This document shows positions 23,422 to 32,649 of a stretch of DNA of 64,000 nucleotides, one piece after another. This stretch comes from Sordaria brevicollis (taxonomy: Eukaryota; Ascomycota; Sordariomycetes; Sordariales; Sordariaceae), in contig JAUTDP010000016.1 of the NCBI GenBank assembly GCA_033439795.1, positions 248,001 to 312,000 of the forward strand. The letters run 5' to 3'. The notes under the pieces are model-generated. The model did no database searches. It was not told the origin of the DNA and saw only the letters and a program-made list of their open reading frames with translations. Position 1 is the stretch's first letter. Each line of letters starts with the position of its first letter. A program made the translations under genes and the position numbers.

Positions 23422-23924
23422 GCGTATCGCTCTCCTTAGTGCTTTGTTGTCGTCCTTGTCTTCCATCTCACCGGGTGTTTGTGGGAGGATGCATTCTTTC
23501 ATACGATGGTGCTTCTTCTTCGGCCGGCAGTCCACCTGCCTGGAGGCGTGACGGTCGGGCTTTCAGGGATTCTGGCGACATAGCATACAATACAGGGGTG
23601 TTTTGCGTGGCACAAAAATATGATGATCAACAACATGCGTTTCCTGTGATGATGTGTGCTTTGAACTTGTGTGATATGGACGAGTGTCCTGGCTTTCTTC
23701 ATTGCATGATCCCATCTCCCAAGACGTGAACCTGCGTCTGCACATCAACGGATATGGCGTCTCCGTTCTTCATTCCATCGATTCCAACAGCCAAGTTCCA
23801 CATCGCACCATCTTGAACTTCTCTTCCCTTCCTTCCAGATATCTTCCCAACACGCATGTTTTCGTTCCGTGGCCTGTTTCAAACGCAGCCTGCAACAAAG
23901 TACCTAGTCATCGTCTTGTCCCCA
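23422..23924. other. convergent 3' region
   Basis: The 3' flank of the eS24 gene and of the minus-strand orphan gene that ends at 23925. Pyrimidine-rich. The open frame through it is an extension of an eS24 exon frame, not a gene. Confidence 0.55.
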
Positions 23925-25232
23925 TCACCTTTCTCCCCCGGCCCTTCCCACCCAGAACCTAATGCCCCCAACCATAGGTCCCTCAAACCCACGCCAGTCT
24001 GAGTTCCTCCTCCTCTCCTCTCCTTCTTCACCATCATCCCCCTCTCCACCCCCCACATCCTCCCCCCTACCCCCGTTGCCTACATTCCTCATATTCCTCC
24101 CATCAAGTGCATCAAGTGCCGTCCCACGCGACCGAAACCGATACCGAAAAACCCACCCACCAATCCTCACATCCACTACCCTGGGGGCATGTGGCGGCCA
24201 GTTTTCCCCTCTTTCTCCCTCTCCCTCTCCTCCTCCCTCTCCCTCTCCCTCTGCCTCTCCCTCTCCCTCTCCCTCTGCCTCGTTCTCAAGGGGGTAATCT
24301 AAAGGGGTAGAGGTGTCTAAGGGGGTAGAGGTGTCCAAGGGGGTAGAGGTGTACCCCTGCATGTCTATGTCGCGGAGAAAGATGCCGGGGCCGTAGGGGG
24401 GGTAGTAGCCGTAGGAGGAGAGGGAGTGGTGGAAGGTTGTTGGGTGGTTTGGGTAGGTAATTTGCGTGGGGGGGCTGGGGGGGTTAGGGATGTAAAAGGG
24501 GTTGGGGATGGAGGATGGGTGGGCGGAGGGGTGGGGGAAGGGGAAGGGGAAGGGATGGGGGACGGAGGTGGAGGAGGGGAAGGGGAAGGGGAAGGGATGG
24601 GGGACGGAGGTGGAGGAGGGGAAAGGATGGGGTGTGGGGAATGGATGGGGTGTGTCAGGCCGGATGTAGGTGTTGATGTCTGTTGCGGTGGTGGGTGAGA
24701 GTGGGAGTGGGAGCGAAAGTTGTAAACCACCGGTGGTTGACGACGCGTTAGTTGTGCCCTGGGTTTGAGTGTCTTGTTCTACACTTGGGCTCACATCAGG
24801 TACACCAACCCTCTCCCCCTCCGCCACCGGGACAGGCAACACATGCGCCAAAACAGGCGAGCCAGGCGCTTCTGCAACGAGGTGGTCATCCTCGTGGACT
24901 AGACGTGCCGGAGAGTTGGGGCGGGTTGGACCGATTCCCGCAGGAGAGCTACTACGCGTTACATCTGCCGAATTCGGAAAAGGGACAGGGCGAGGAGAGT
25001 AAATAGATGGGCTGTCTTCCAAACCGGGATGGAGCATGGGGCGGGGCATTCTTGAGCGGGTTGGTGATGGTGAGGGAGCGGAGGACCTGATGAACCTGCT
25101 GCTGCCTCTGGGAGGGGCGGACTCCAACTCCATGGTATTATCGTCGTACGTCTGAGTGGATGTGTCGGTATGGATCTGGAGAGACGCCGGTGGTGACGAT
25201 GGAACCGGCGGGGGGGTCCTTGGGGAAGTCAT
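23925..25232 (-). CDS. Pro/Ser-rich low-complexity orphan protein with acidic Glu-Gly tract
   Basis: Single exon of 435 residues from ATG 25232 (MTSPRTPPPVPSSPP). The open frame extends to an earlier ATG at 25379, but a CTATAAAAG box at 25348-25340 lies between the two, so the downstream ATG is preferred. Regions in order are: a Ser/Pro-rich N terminus, a His-Pro-Phe repeat zone (HPFPFPFP copies, DNA repeats at about 24520-24625), three copies of STPLDT (24300-24355), and a Glu-Gly tract. After the tract comes VDVRIGGWVFRYRF, the one stretch that looks like an ordered beta segment. No known domain, signal peptide or membrane helix. It is mostly disordered and probably lineage-specific. The long frames on the other strand are shadows of the repeats. 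Confidence 0.6.
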   Translation of the reverse strand: MTSPRTPPPVPSSPPASLQIHTDTSTQTYDDNTMELESAPPRGSSRFIRSSAPSPSPTRSRMPRPMLHPGLEDSPSIYSPRPVPFPNSADVTRSSSPAGIGPTRPNSPARLVHEDDHLVAEAPGSPVLAHVLPVPVAEGERVGVPDVSPSVEQDTQTQGTTNASSTTGGLQLSLPLPLSPTTATDINTYIRPDTPHPFPTPHPFPSSTSVPHPFPFPFPSSTSVPHPFPFPFPHPSAHPSSIPNPFYIPNPPSPPTQITYPNHPTTFHHSLSSYGYYPPYGPGIFLRDIDMQGYTSTPLDTSTPLDTSTPLDYPLENEAEGEGEGEAEGEGEGGGEGEGERGENWPPHAPRVVDVRIGGWVFRYRFRSRGTALDALDGRNMRNVGNGGRGEDVGGGEGDDGEEGEERRRNSDWRGFEGPMVGGIRFWVGRAGGER

Positions 25233-25339
25233 TCTGAAGATGTTATGCCTGTCGACTACTGAAGTTGCGGTCTGCTCAAGTGGGTTGCAAGGCGATAACT
25301 GGCTATGAAAGTTCAGGAGAGGGTCTGAGAGCAGGAGAG

Positions 25340-25348
25340 CTTTTATAG
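25340..25348 (-). promoter_or_regulatory. TATA box of the minus-strand orphan gene
   Basis: CTATAAAAG on the minus strand, about 108 nt before ATG 25232. Its position argues against the upstream in-frame ATG at 25379. Confidence 0.55.
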
Positions 25349-25379
25349 AGGAAAAGGGCTCGTTCTGGAGCTGAATCAT

Positions 25380-26865
25380 GAAGCCATCATGGTTGTTTTC
25401 CTACGCACAACTTGATGCCTTGTCGAGCGTCAGGTCTCGATGACACACTCATGCTTGCTTGAAGGGTGTACACAGTTCATGGACGAGATCGAAGGCAGGG
25501 CTGGAAGTAATCGACTGTGGTGCTTCATGCTCATCACGTCCACAGGGACAGATCACACTCAGAGGAAGAGAGAAACGGAAGCTCACTATTCAGAAGAGGG
25601 CGACAGCAACAACAATGGGCAATGTCTGCGGATGGACTCGACTCGAGGTGGTCAACAACTTTCAAGATACCCATCGTCGATTTGACGGACTTCGATTCAC
25701 CATGCCATACGCGTATCACTTGACATCTCAATCTCAGCATTCAGCAAGAACTCGGAAGAGATAACCTCATATTCGATTCTACCTACTATACGACGCGTCC
25801 ATTTCCTTTCCTACTTACCTAGCCTATCCCGCTTTCCTCCGTATCCGCAAATTATATTACAGACCTATACATACGCCTCAGGTACCTTATATTTCCTCGC
25901 CCGCTACAATCTTGACCGGGCAGGATTAGACGGGGGAGAACAGGCGAAATATGTGCTTATAGAGGAGTAGGGGGGTCTTTCGGGGCGGAAAGGTGAAGGC
26001 ATCTCGATCGCTTCTTCTTTACCGTGGATGACATGCCGTCAAAGTCGTGTCTGTCGATGACACTTTGTTCCGTTGGTGGTCGAGGAGCGGAGGATATGGT
26101 CAAACAGGTCGGCAAACTGCCTTGAAGGGGATAAAAGCAAGATATGGAAACAAAATCTTGGAAGCAGCATCATGGCGCACGGTCATGGCCGAGATCGAAG
26201 GTGAGGTAGACAGGAAGTTGACTGGTACCTAGTCCATAGGCACATTGACCGCGGGAGTGGAAATCTACCTCTAGTTTGTTTGAAGGAGAGGGAAGAGACA
26301 CGACAATATTAGCGAGGATAACAAGAATTTACACATACAATCACGGAGATTACTCTACACATGAAAGGCATTGAACAAGAAAGTACGATTCAAATTCATG
26401 GCAAGTTCACCTTCACTCAGAAAGGAAGGAAGCCACCGAGACACCAAGAGGTTTCGGCTAGGTTGTTGGCGCTGCCCTTATCGGCCATGTGCATACTGCC
26501 TTATCTCTGCGCACAAGAACCTTGATGGCCAATTTCAACTTTCATTTCTCGACGCCGCCCAGACACCACGGCATGATTGTTTCAGAAAGACAACGATATC
26601 TGTTCCCACGGACCATCATCATTCATTGAGCGCCGCCTCCATCCGTCCCATCCCTGCATCCAGGGCCGACATCGCCACAGAACCAGAACTCGGCCAGAAC
26701 GGGTTTCTCCTTCACTTCCCTTGATATCTTCCCTTCCTTGGTCCAATAGCCTGAGTTCCTGAAGTTCCTCCTCAAAGATTCCTAGGTGAATTGACTGCCC
26801 TTCGGTGTCGTTACAAACAACTTCGCGCCGACATACTCAGATTGGGTGGTGGAGTTTGCTGGAAG
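25380..26865. other. intergenic, no supported gene
   Basis: Several frames of 60-117 codons exist on both strands without domains or splice partners. Nothing in it was judged coding. It contains the upstream region of the 25232 gene at its left end. Confidence 0.5.
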
Positions 26866-27153
26866 TTAAACCATCTCTGCGTCATCCTCATGATCCGAGT
26901 CCTCGGAGCGGGTAGGCGGCTTGGGCTTAGGAAGAGTTGGAATCGGAGCGCTGGGAACAGTCGGGATCGGCTCGCCGTCATGGACAATAGAGAACATCCT
27001 CGGCTTGGGCAACGTCGGAATGGGAGCACTCGGTACCGTGGGAATAGGGTCGCCGTCCTCGCAGTACGCGGGCGGCTTGGGCCTAGGGAGCGTGGGAATC
27101 GGAGCGCTAGGGACGGTGGGGATGGGTTCGCCGAAGGTGATTGGGGCGATCAT
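26866..27153 (-). CDS. small Pro-rich repeat protein (95 residues)
   Basis: Single frame starting MIAPITFGEPIPTVP. It consists of three imperfect copies of PIPTVPSAPIPTLP, each followed by a different short linker and (in two copies) KP or RP dipeptides, and ends in an acidic SEDSDHEDDAEMV tail. The DNA is correspondingly repetitive. TATA-like sequences lie upstream on the minus strand (TATAAG near 27217 and CATAAAAA near 27311). Function unknown. The regular repeat in one frame and the single clean start and stop favour a real gene. The complementary frame reads as an equally open Gly-rich repeat, so coding strand is inferred. Confidence 0.45.
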   Translation of the reverse strand: MIAPITFGEPIPTVPSAPIPTLPRPKPPAYCEDGDPIPTVPSAPIPTLPKPRMFSIVHDGEPIPTVPSAPIPTLPKPKPPTRSEDSDHEDDAEMV

Positions 27154-27591
27154 TTTGGGTGTTCTGTGGATCTCGACAGAAGGATTCTTGTCTGCCGAAG
27201 TCGGTATTGGCTTATAGGGAGCTGCCGTGGGTGCGCCGTGTTCAAGCTAGGTGTGCTTGGAAGGTGGTGATGTGCGGTTTTTGGTGGTGAGGACCGGGAA
27301 GAAGTTTTTATGAATCTTCTTTGCAGGAGCTACTGCCTAACCTCGGCAACAAATTTGACAGGAAGAAGTAGGGATTTCGGACAAGCTTGGCTGGAGGAAT
27401 ATTCTGACGCATAGGTTGTCGTTTGTCAAGACCAGTTTTGTGGGTGTTTATCTCAGGGTGAGTTTGAGGGTATTTCAGTTGGAGGCTGTTGATGGACGGA
27501 AGAAAAAGGAAAAATTGCACGATGGAGAACCCGGTGACTTGGCAGAGCGGCCCTAAATAAGGGCGGGACCAAGTAGCGGTTTCGGTGGTGA
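27154..27591. promoter_or_regulatory. shared upstream region of two divergent small genes
   Basis: 438 nt between the start of the minus-strand Pro-repeat ORF and the start of the + strand small ORF at 27592. It contains TATA-like motifs reading leftward. Whether both directions are transcribed is unknown. Confidence 0.3.
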
Positions 27592-27955
27592 ATGGCGACC
27601 GCTTCAGGTTTCTTGACAAAAGGTGAAGGTCAAGGTTCGGAAAAGGGGGAAACCACTGACAGATATATCGAGAGCGAGCAGGAAAGCACAACACCCGCGT
27701 ACGACATTTCGCCATCGGAAACCACAAAGATGTCCCTTATCAGCGACGTACAATCTTCCGATATCATACCGCAAAGTCATACAAGCGATACACCAACGTC
27801 CAGTCAATCTCCGGCCTCGATCCGCATGCAGGTACACTTCCCTTATTGTGCATGTTGCACTTCAGCGATCAAGGTCGAGGTTATCTTTCACATGTCTTTT
27901 GGCGCAGGACCTGGATATCGAGACGCGTCATCGACGGCAACGGGAGACACAATGA
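27592..27955 (+). CDS. possible two-exon small Ser/Thr-rich protein
   Basis: The proposed model is 27592-27831 and 27908-27955, giving 95 residues starting MATASGFLTKGEG and ending in DLDIETRHRRQRETQ. The 76-nt intron would be GTACAC/GCAG, with no strong branch site. Without splicing the frame runs to 27999. No domain is visible. Start context and composition resemble the neighbouring orphan genes, which is the main reason to list it. Confidence 0.3.
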
Positions 27956-28556
27956 TGGTGCAAAAAGACTTGCTTGACTTTATCGACCTCGGCTGCTAAA
28001 ATTTTGAGACTTTTGTCGATTCCGGACATCACTCGTTGCAAGAGCAATCTTGCTGATCCATTCTCTCGACGAAACGGGACGCTGTGGTGCTTTTTGACAT
28101 GGCCAAGTCGGAGTCTGTTCAAAACGCTGGAACAAGATATGTCGAGCGCGTGGATGCGGCAGTGGGATTTCGTTCGTGAGAGTTGATGCCGAGGAGATGA
28201 GGCTGGCATCGTTTGCAATAGAGAGAGAGAACGTAGTCATGTCAAGCGTGTCTGCTCCAAAGTCGTGATTCTTGACCAGTGAGCAACTCGGCGGTGATTC
28301 AGCATCGACTTGGTCCCAACCATCATTAAGGACCATAGTGCTTCAACTTGGCTCAATGCCAGTTTGGATGGCCAGTAACTCGCCCAGCAAGGTATGTCAT
28401 TCCCATGGTCGATACTCGTCGTGAAGAAGACACTCTTTGATGAAGATCTATAAGAATATCAGTTATCCTTGCTTCTAGCCTTAGTATCAATCAACAACGC
28501 TCCACGATATAGACCTACTTGAACAATAAACGCAACCACAATCACCACATCTCAAA
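27956..28556. other. upstream region of the 484-residue orphan gene
   Basis: No coding signal. It holds a TATAAG box at 28449-28454 and a CA-rich leader (ACAATCACCACATCTCAAA) running into ATG 28557. Confidence 0.5.
28449..28454 (+). promoter_or_regulatory. TATA box of the 484-residue orphan gene
   Basis: TATAAG, 108 nt upstream of ATG 28557. This is the same spacing as the TATA box of the minus-strand orphan gene at 25232. Confidence 0.5.
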
Positions 28557-30011
28557 ATGTCCTCCGAATCCTTTGCAGAGACCCGCTCACAACCGCCCTC
28601 AAGTCCCCTACTGCCTCCATCACCTTCACCGGCATCGCCATCCTCGCCATCTTCAGTACCTCTCCCACCCTCACCACCCACAAGCTCTACACCGAGCACT
28701 AGAAGCCCTCAAGTCTTCACAGCCTCAGCGTCTTCTCCCGCCTCTTCCCAGCCTACCTCTAGCACAACTCCCAGGTCCCATCACACCTCCGCTCAGAGCT
28801 CCGTATTTGACCTGTCGCTATTCTTTTCGCTCGGCATCAGTTCAGAGGATGGCGAACCCAGCCCAGGCGTGCCTTCTCCCAACCCAGAAGCACCCATCTC
28901 AGAAGCAAGCCCTCAGTCTATCCCTCAACCGCGCTCTCAGCCAACCTCCCACCTAACCTCTCCCGCTGTTCCTCAATCCATGTTCAGCTCCCAAGCCAGC
29001 GAGAACTTCAGAAGGCCAGGCGGTACCTGGACCATCACAACCGAAGAACATCCGCCCCGGGCTATGGACACTCCCCCACAAAGCTCGCAAACCAGCTCCG
29101 AAGAAGAAAGCTACATCTACTTCACCCGCACCATCTCCCCGACCCCAGACGTCCCCTTTTCCCGGTGCCGAGGTGGATGGCGAATTGGTCCCTCGAGTTC
29201 TGACAGCTCTGAGACAAGTCCGGAGAGCTCGATTTATTATACGGCTCCTACTCGTACTCATCCTTCGCCGGCTGCGTCGCAGGGGGCTGTAGATGATCGG
29301 GATGATGATGATAGCAGCAGCTTGAGTTCAAGCAGTGGGGATAGCAGCTTGCAGAGCTCTATTTACTACAGTGCTATGAGTTGGCCGCTCGTCGCATCGA
29401 GTAGTAGGCCCCAAGATGATCCGTCTTCTTCGACGTCGCCTTCTGGTGCTCAACAAAGTTCCACTTCCCAAGCTCATGCCCAGCCAATTTCCCACCACTA
29501 TCCCAGTCCTATCATCCATGTCACCATTATGCCTGGCTCTTGGGTTTCTTTGCCTGGCTCTCCTGTTTCTTCTGTTCCGAGCTCGCCGGTGCTTGAGGTG
29601 CATGCCTCTCATGAGCCTGTCCACCAGGACGCTTTTAGTCCCATCATTGCCAACACACCAGCTGATGCCGACGACGACGACGACGTCGATGACGATGACG
29701 ACGACGATGACGATGACGACGACGATGACGATGACGATGGCGAGGACGATGACGATGAAGATGACGGCGGTCCGGAAATCACTATCACCGTTGGTGGATT
29801 GAATATTTACCATCCCACTGGCACTGATACCAGCACCGAGCAAAACCCTACCGTTACTTTGAGCATGAACCTTGAAAATGAGGAGGGCGAAAGCAGCAAA
29901 GAAAACGCGGACGAGGCTAACAACGCACTGAGACCCTCGGTTGAACGCAAATCAAGTCACTCGAGTGTTTCTAGCACACGAAGCGTTTTGCCGGGTTGTG
30001 TTCAGCAGTAG
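28557..30011 (+). CDS. Ser/Pro-rich low-complexity orphan protein with poly-Asp tract
   Basis: Single exon of 484 residues, start MSSESFAETRS. The N-terminal 150 residues are almost pure Ser/Pro/Thr. The middle has three spaced copies of a Ser-rich motif ending in an aromatic box (ESYIYFTR, ESSIYYTA, QSSIYYSA). The C-terminal third has a long Asp tract encoded by GAC/GAT repeats (29668-29765). Straight after it comes PEITITVGGLNIYHP, a beta-like segment, and then an acidic tail. The order of acidic tract followed by I/V-x-I/V-x-V/I-GG mirrors the orphan gene at 25232-23925. No known domain, signal peptide or membrane helix. Function unknown. Confidence 0.65.
   Translation: MSSESFAETRSQPPSSPLLPPSPSPASPSSPSSVPLPPSPPTSSTPSTRSPQVFTASASSPASSQPTSSTTPRSHHTSAQSSVFDLSLFFSLGISSEDGEPSPGVPSPNPEAPISEASPQSIPQPRSQPTSHLTSPAVPQSMFSSQASENFRRPGGTWTITTEEHPPRAMDTPPQSSQTSSEEESYIYFTRTISPTPDVPFSRCRGGWRIGPSSSDSSETSPESSIYYTAPTRTHPSPAASQGAVDDRDDDDSSSLSSSSGDSSLQSSIYYSAMSWPLVASSSRPQDDPSSSTSPSGAQQSSTSQAHAQPISHHYPSPIIHVTIMPGSWVSLPGSPVSSVPSSPVLEVHASHEPVHQDAFSPIIANTPADADDDDDVDDDDDDDDDDDDDDDDDGEDDDDEDDGGPEITITVGGLNIYHPTGTDTSTEQNPTVTLSMNLENEEGESSKENADEANNALRPSVERKSSHSSVSSTRSVLPGCVQQ
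29668..29765. repeat. GAC/GAT trinucleotide tract inside a coding region
   Basis: A near-perfect GAY repeat encoding poly-Asp with a few Val, Gly and Glu interruptions. Mixed synonymous codons suggest protein-level constraint or an old expansion rather than a fresh one. Confidence 0.85.
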
Positions 30012-30634
30012 ATGAGGTGTCGAGGGACGATATGTGGACAAATGGGATTGGGGTTAGGTATAAATGGGCAGGAACGGAAGATAGAAGGGAAACTTGGCTG
30101 GTGGAAATACATTCATGGTATGGTAGGTACCTCTAGGTAGAAAGGTTCTTCGTAGGAAACGTAGCGGAAAGGAATGTTCAAGAATAAACTGTGCTAATAC
30201 TATCGGATCCCACCCGACCTTATCCCGTTTTGCTCTTCACATTCGCCATGCTTCATGTCGATGTCAGTCAACTACAGGTACCATTTAGCTAGTAAACGAA
30301 CACCTACTAACACTAATACCATTGCGCATTAGTAATTTCCATACTTCCATCTCCTATCCAGGCTCGTCAAGCAACCTCAACGCACCAAGTACGTTGATCA
30401 CTTGCGTGATTTGACATCCTGGGGCATGTTTCCAGCCTTTTGAGTCTTAAAAGGTCCCCAATCTCCAGCTCTTAGGAAATCCTCTTTCGCTGTCTATCGG
30501 GCAGGTCTCTGCCAAACCCAATATCCCTCAGTTCCAACCACTCACTGAAGATAACTCGACTACGCCTACATACACTGCTTTTCCCGACCTAGGTATTCAT
30601 TCCTAAATCCCACACAAACCCAAAAAGCATTAAA
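30012..30634. other. intergenic between orphan genes
   Basis: The 3' flank of the 484-residue gene and the presumed promoter of the next small ORF. TACCTCTAGGTAG lies near 30127. No gene recognised. Confidence 0.5.
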
Positions 30635-30883
30635 ATGCCCATCCCTTCCACCGGCTCCTCCACATCCACAACTTTCGATCCTCCTCGTCACCCTCGAATG
30701 ATTCTCATTCTACCATCCCTGACATATCACATAAAATTCCACGGCCACCGAGACTGGACCAGCTCTACCACCAGTTTAAACAAAACAAAGCGAATCCCAC
30801 CGTCCTTCACCTGCTTCACCAAGCGAACACCATCCTCTCAATTCCTCCTCCCTTCCATTACCTTATTTACTCCTCCTCCGTAG
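30635..30883 (+). CDS. possible small orphan protein (82 residues)
   Basis: Single frame MPIPSTGSSTSTTFDPP to a Pro-rich end. ATG follows CCAAAAAGCATTAAA, a leader like those of the neighbouring orphan genes, and a TTAAAAGG box lies about 190 nt upstream. Ser/Thr/Pro-rich with no domain. Listed because of its position in the orphan run. It may be a chance frame. Confidence 0.3.
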   Translation: MPIPSTGSSTSTTFDPPRHPRMILILPSLTYHIKFHGHRDWTSSTTSLNKTKRIPPSFTCFTKRTPSSQFLLPSITLFTPPP

Positions 30884-31845
30884 TAGGTAAGGTATCGACC
30901 GTTAACACCCCCCACCGCTGAAATTGAGCAGACCTTGGACACCTCTACGTAGTAGGTACCAACCTAAGTTAGGGGATGATGTGAATTTCCTTGTGATGTT
31001 TCGTGGGGAGGAATGTACCCTTGCTGACGCTGCTGTAAGACAGCCTAGGTAGACTGGACAACATGAACCTCCACGATTGAACCTGTCCAGGATGATCACG
31101 TAAATATACGACGTTTGGGCATGGAAAGCGTACGTACTTGACCAGGGTACCTAGATAGGTAGCCAAGGTTGGAGATGAAGTGGAATCGACGGGAGGTAGC
31201 TAGGTAGTATAGGATAGGATAGGATAGGAAGCATGGGGAAGCAGTCAAGCAGATTTGATGGAAGGTGGGTTAAAGGGCAATGGTTACCTAGTTATGATAA
31301 GAAATGACAGAACATGCGTAGGAAAGGTAGGTAAATGGAAGAGGTTGTAGGCAAGAAGCAGACACGATATTTTCGAGGATTTGGGAATGCCGAAGATGTT
31401 GACTGGCAATGACTGGGCTGTGGTTTATCACAGGTATCAACCAAACCGCAATAAACCTAGTCAATGCAGTAAAAGAAATCCGTATGCAAAGAGCTTGGTG
31501 TGCATGCCCTCTGTCTCGATGAGTGATGACCTGACATGCACCGTCACTCGTCAATACCCCAAGAATCCCCTTAAAGAATGGTTCGTGTAAACGCCGCTAC
31601 AAACACTCAACAGAACTTCCACCCATCACTGAACGTCCCAATTGAAGCTATGACATGAAGCATCCATAACCGGCTTGCATAAAAATTGCAAGGTAAGTAC
31701 ATAAAGGAAGCGGACTCCCCCAATACGTAGGGTTACTCACCGACTGGACAAGTTCTTCAACCGACCATCCTAGACAACACGATACGCTCATCTTACATCT
31801 ACCACCTACCACACCCCCCTGGAACCATCTCGTAAAACAGTCGCC
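30884..31845. other. intergenic between orphan genes
   Basis: No gene recognised. It contains an AGGAT pentamer array (31208-31229), several TACCTAGGTA-like motifs and CATAAAAATT/CATAAAG boxes near 31680-31705 ahead of the next small gene. Confidence 0.5.
31208..31229. repeat. AGGAT pentamer repeat
   Basis: Four tandem AGGAT units next to a TAGGTAG motif. Simple sequence. Confidence 0.85.
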
Positions 31846-32139
31846 ATGTCCCCCAACTCTACTACCTCCGGCTCCGAATACACCAGCTCAACCAGCAGCA
31901 GTTCAAGCAGCAGCGGTAGCACCACCACCAGCAACAGTGGAAGTTCCTCCTCCTCCCCTTCCTCCTCCCCATCATCCCTTTATTCAAGCCTGGTAACAAC
32001 TCCCACCGACACTCCCCTCGGCACACCCCACCCCAGCACAGGTAACACCTCCCGCTCTCGCAGTCCAGCTACTGCACCGAAGAAGGACGGTGAGAGTAGT
32101 AGTAATTCTGTCGTAGATTCGTCGGACAGGAATGGGTGA
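31846..32139 (+). CDS. small Ser/Thr-rich orphan protein (97 residues)
   Basis: Single exon starting MSPNSTTSGSEYTSS, with a leader ending GTAAAACAGTCGCC. The first 50 residues are nearly all Ser, Thr and Gly. The rest is Ser/Pro/Thr with basic SRSRSPATAPKK and a final SSDRNG. No domain, signal peptide or helix. It belongs by composition and promoter style to the orphan run. Moderately likely to be a real gene. Confidence 0.45.
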   Translation: MSPNSTTSGSEYTSSTSSSSSSSGSTTTSNSGSSSSSPSSSPSSLYSSLVTTPTDTPLGTPHPSTGNTSRSRSPATAPKKDGESSSNSVVDSSDRNG

Positions 32140-32412
32140 AATGACCGGTCCGGTAGACAACAGGCCAGAAGCGTAACTTGAGAGCAAGGGGGGAAAGATT
32201 TAGAAGGGAAAGAAGTAGCAAGTTGGAAGCCATCACGAAGGACATCACGAAGGGGAACGATCTCATATGCGAGTATGGAGCAGAGTGAAGGAAGTCGTAT
32301 GTAGATAAAAAGAATGTATATCAAGATGCAAGTTCTAATGTGCAATAATCAGTGATGTACCCTATGTTCAATGTTCAATTATGCCCCAGTATGCTCACAG
32401 TCACCCCATATC
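32140..32412. other. convergent 3' spacer
   Basis: Between the + strand small Ser/Thr-rich gene and the minus-strand 71-codon ORF. No features seen. Confidence 0.5.
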
Positions 32413-32628
32413 CTATGCAACAGACACCTCACCAGCCCGCTTCGCCTTCTTAGCCTCATACTCCGCTATAATACTCTGCAAAATAGGTTTATCCCTCAAA
32501 AACTGAAATACCGAAACTTGCCTCCCTTCACCACCCGCCTTCTCCCCATCCTCACCCTCTCTTTCTTTTTCCCTCCTCTGTGTGATTGTCTTAAATCTGC
32601 TCTTCCCATACGGAATCTTCGAGGCCAT
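32413..32628 (-). CDS. 71-residue basic ORF immediately behind the coilin-like gene
   Basis: Starts MASKIPYGKSRFKTITQRR at 32628, only 21 nt after the stop of the upstream gene (32650). It has a charged Lys/Arg/Glu middle and an ordered-looking helical end, FQFLRDKPILQSIIAEYEAK. It is too close to the upstream stop for a separate promoter in the gap. A promoter would lie inside the upstream coding region, or the ORF sits on a two-cistron or alternatively spliced transcript. I found no splice pair that would fuse it to the upstream frame. Amino-acid composition favours a real protein. Function unknown. Confidence 0.45.
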   Translation of the reverse strand: MASKIPYGKSRFKTITQRREKEREGEDGEKAGGEGRQVSVFQFLRDKPILQSIIAEYEAKKAKRAGEVSVA

Positions 32629-32649
32629 CGTATTCCTTCCTACCAAGTC

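Noticed and set aside
23962..24698. Ser/Pro- and Gly-rich + strand frames opposite the orphan gene
   Set aside because: Shadows of the Glu-Gly and Pro-Phe repeats on the minus strand.
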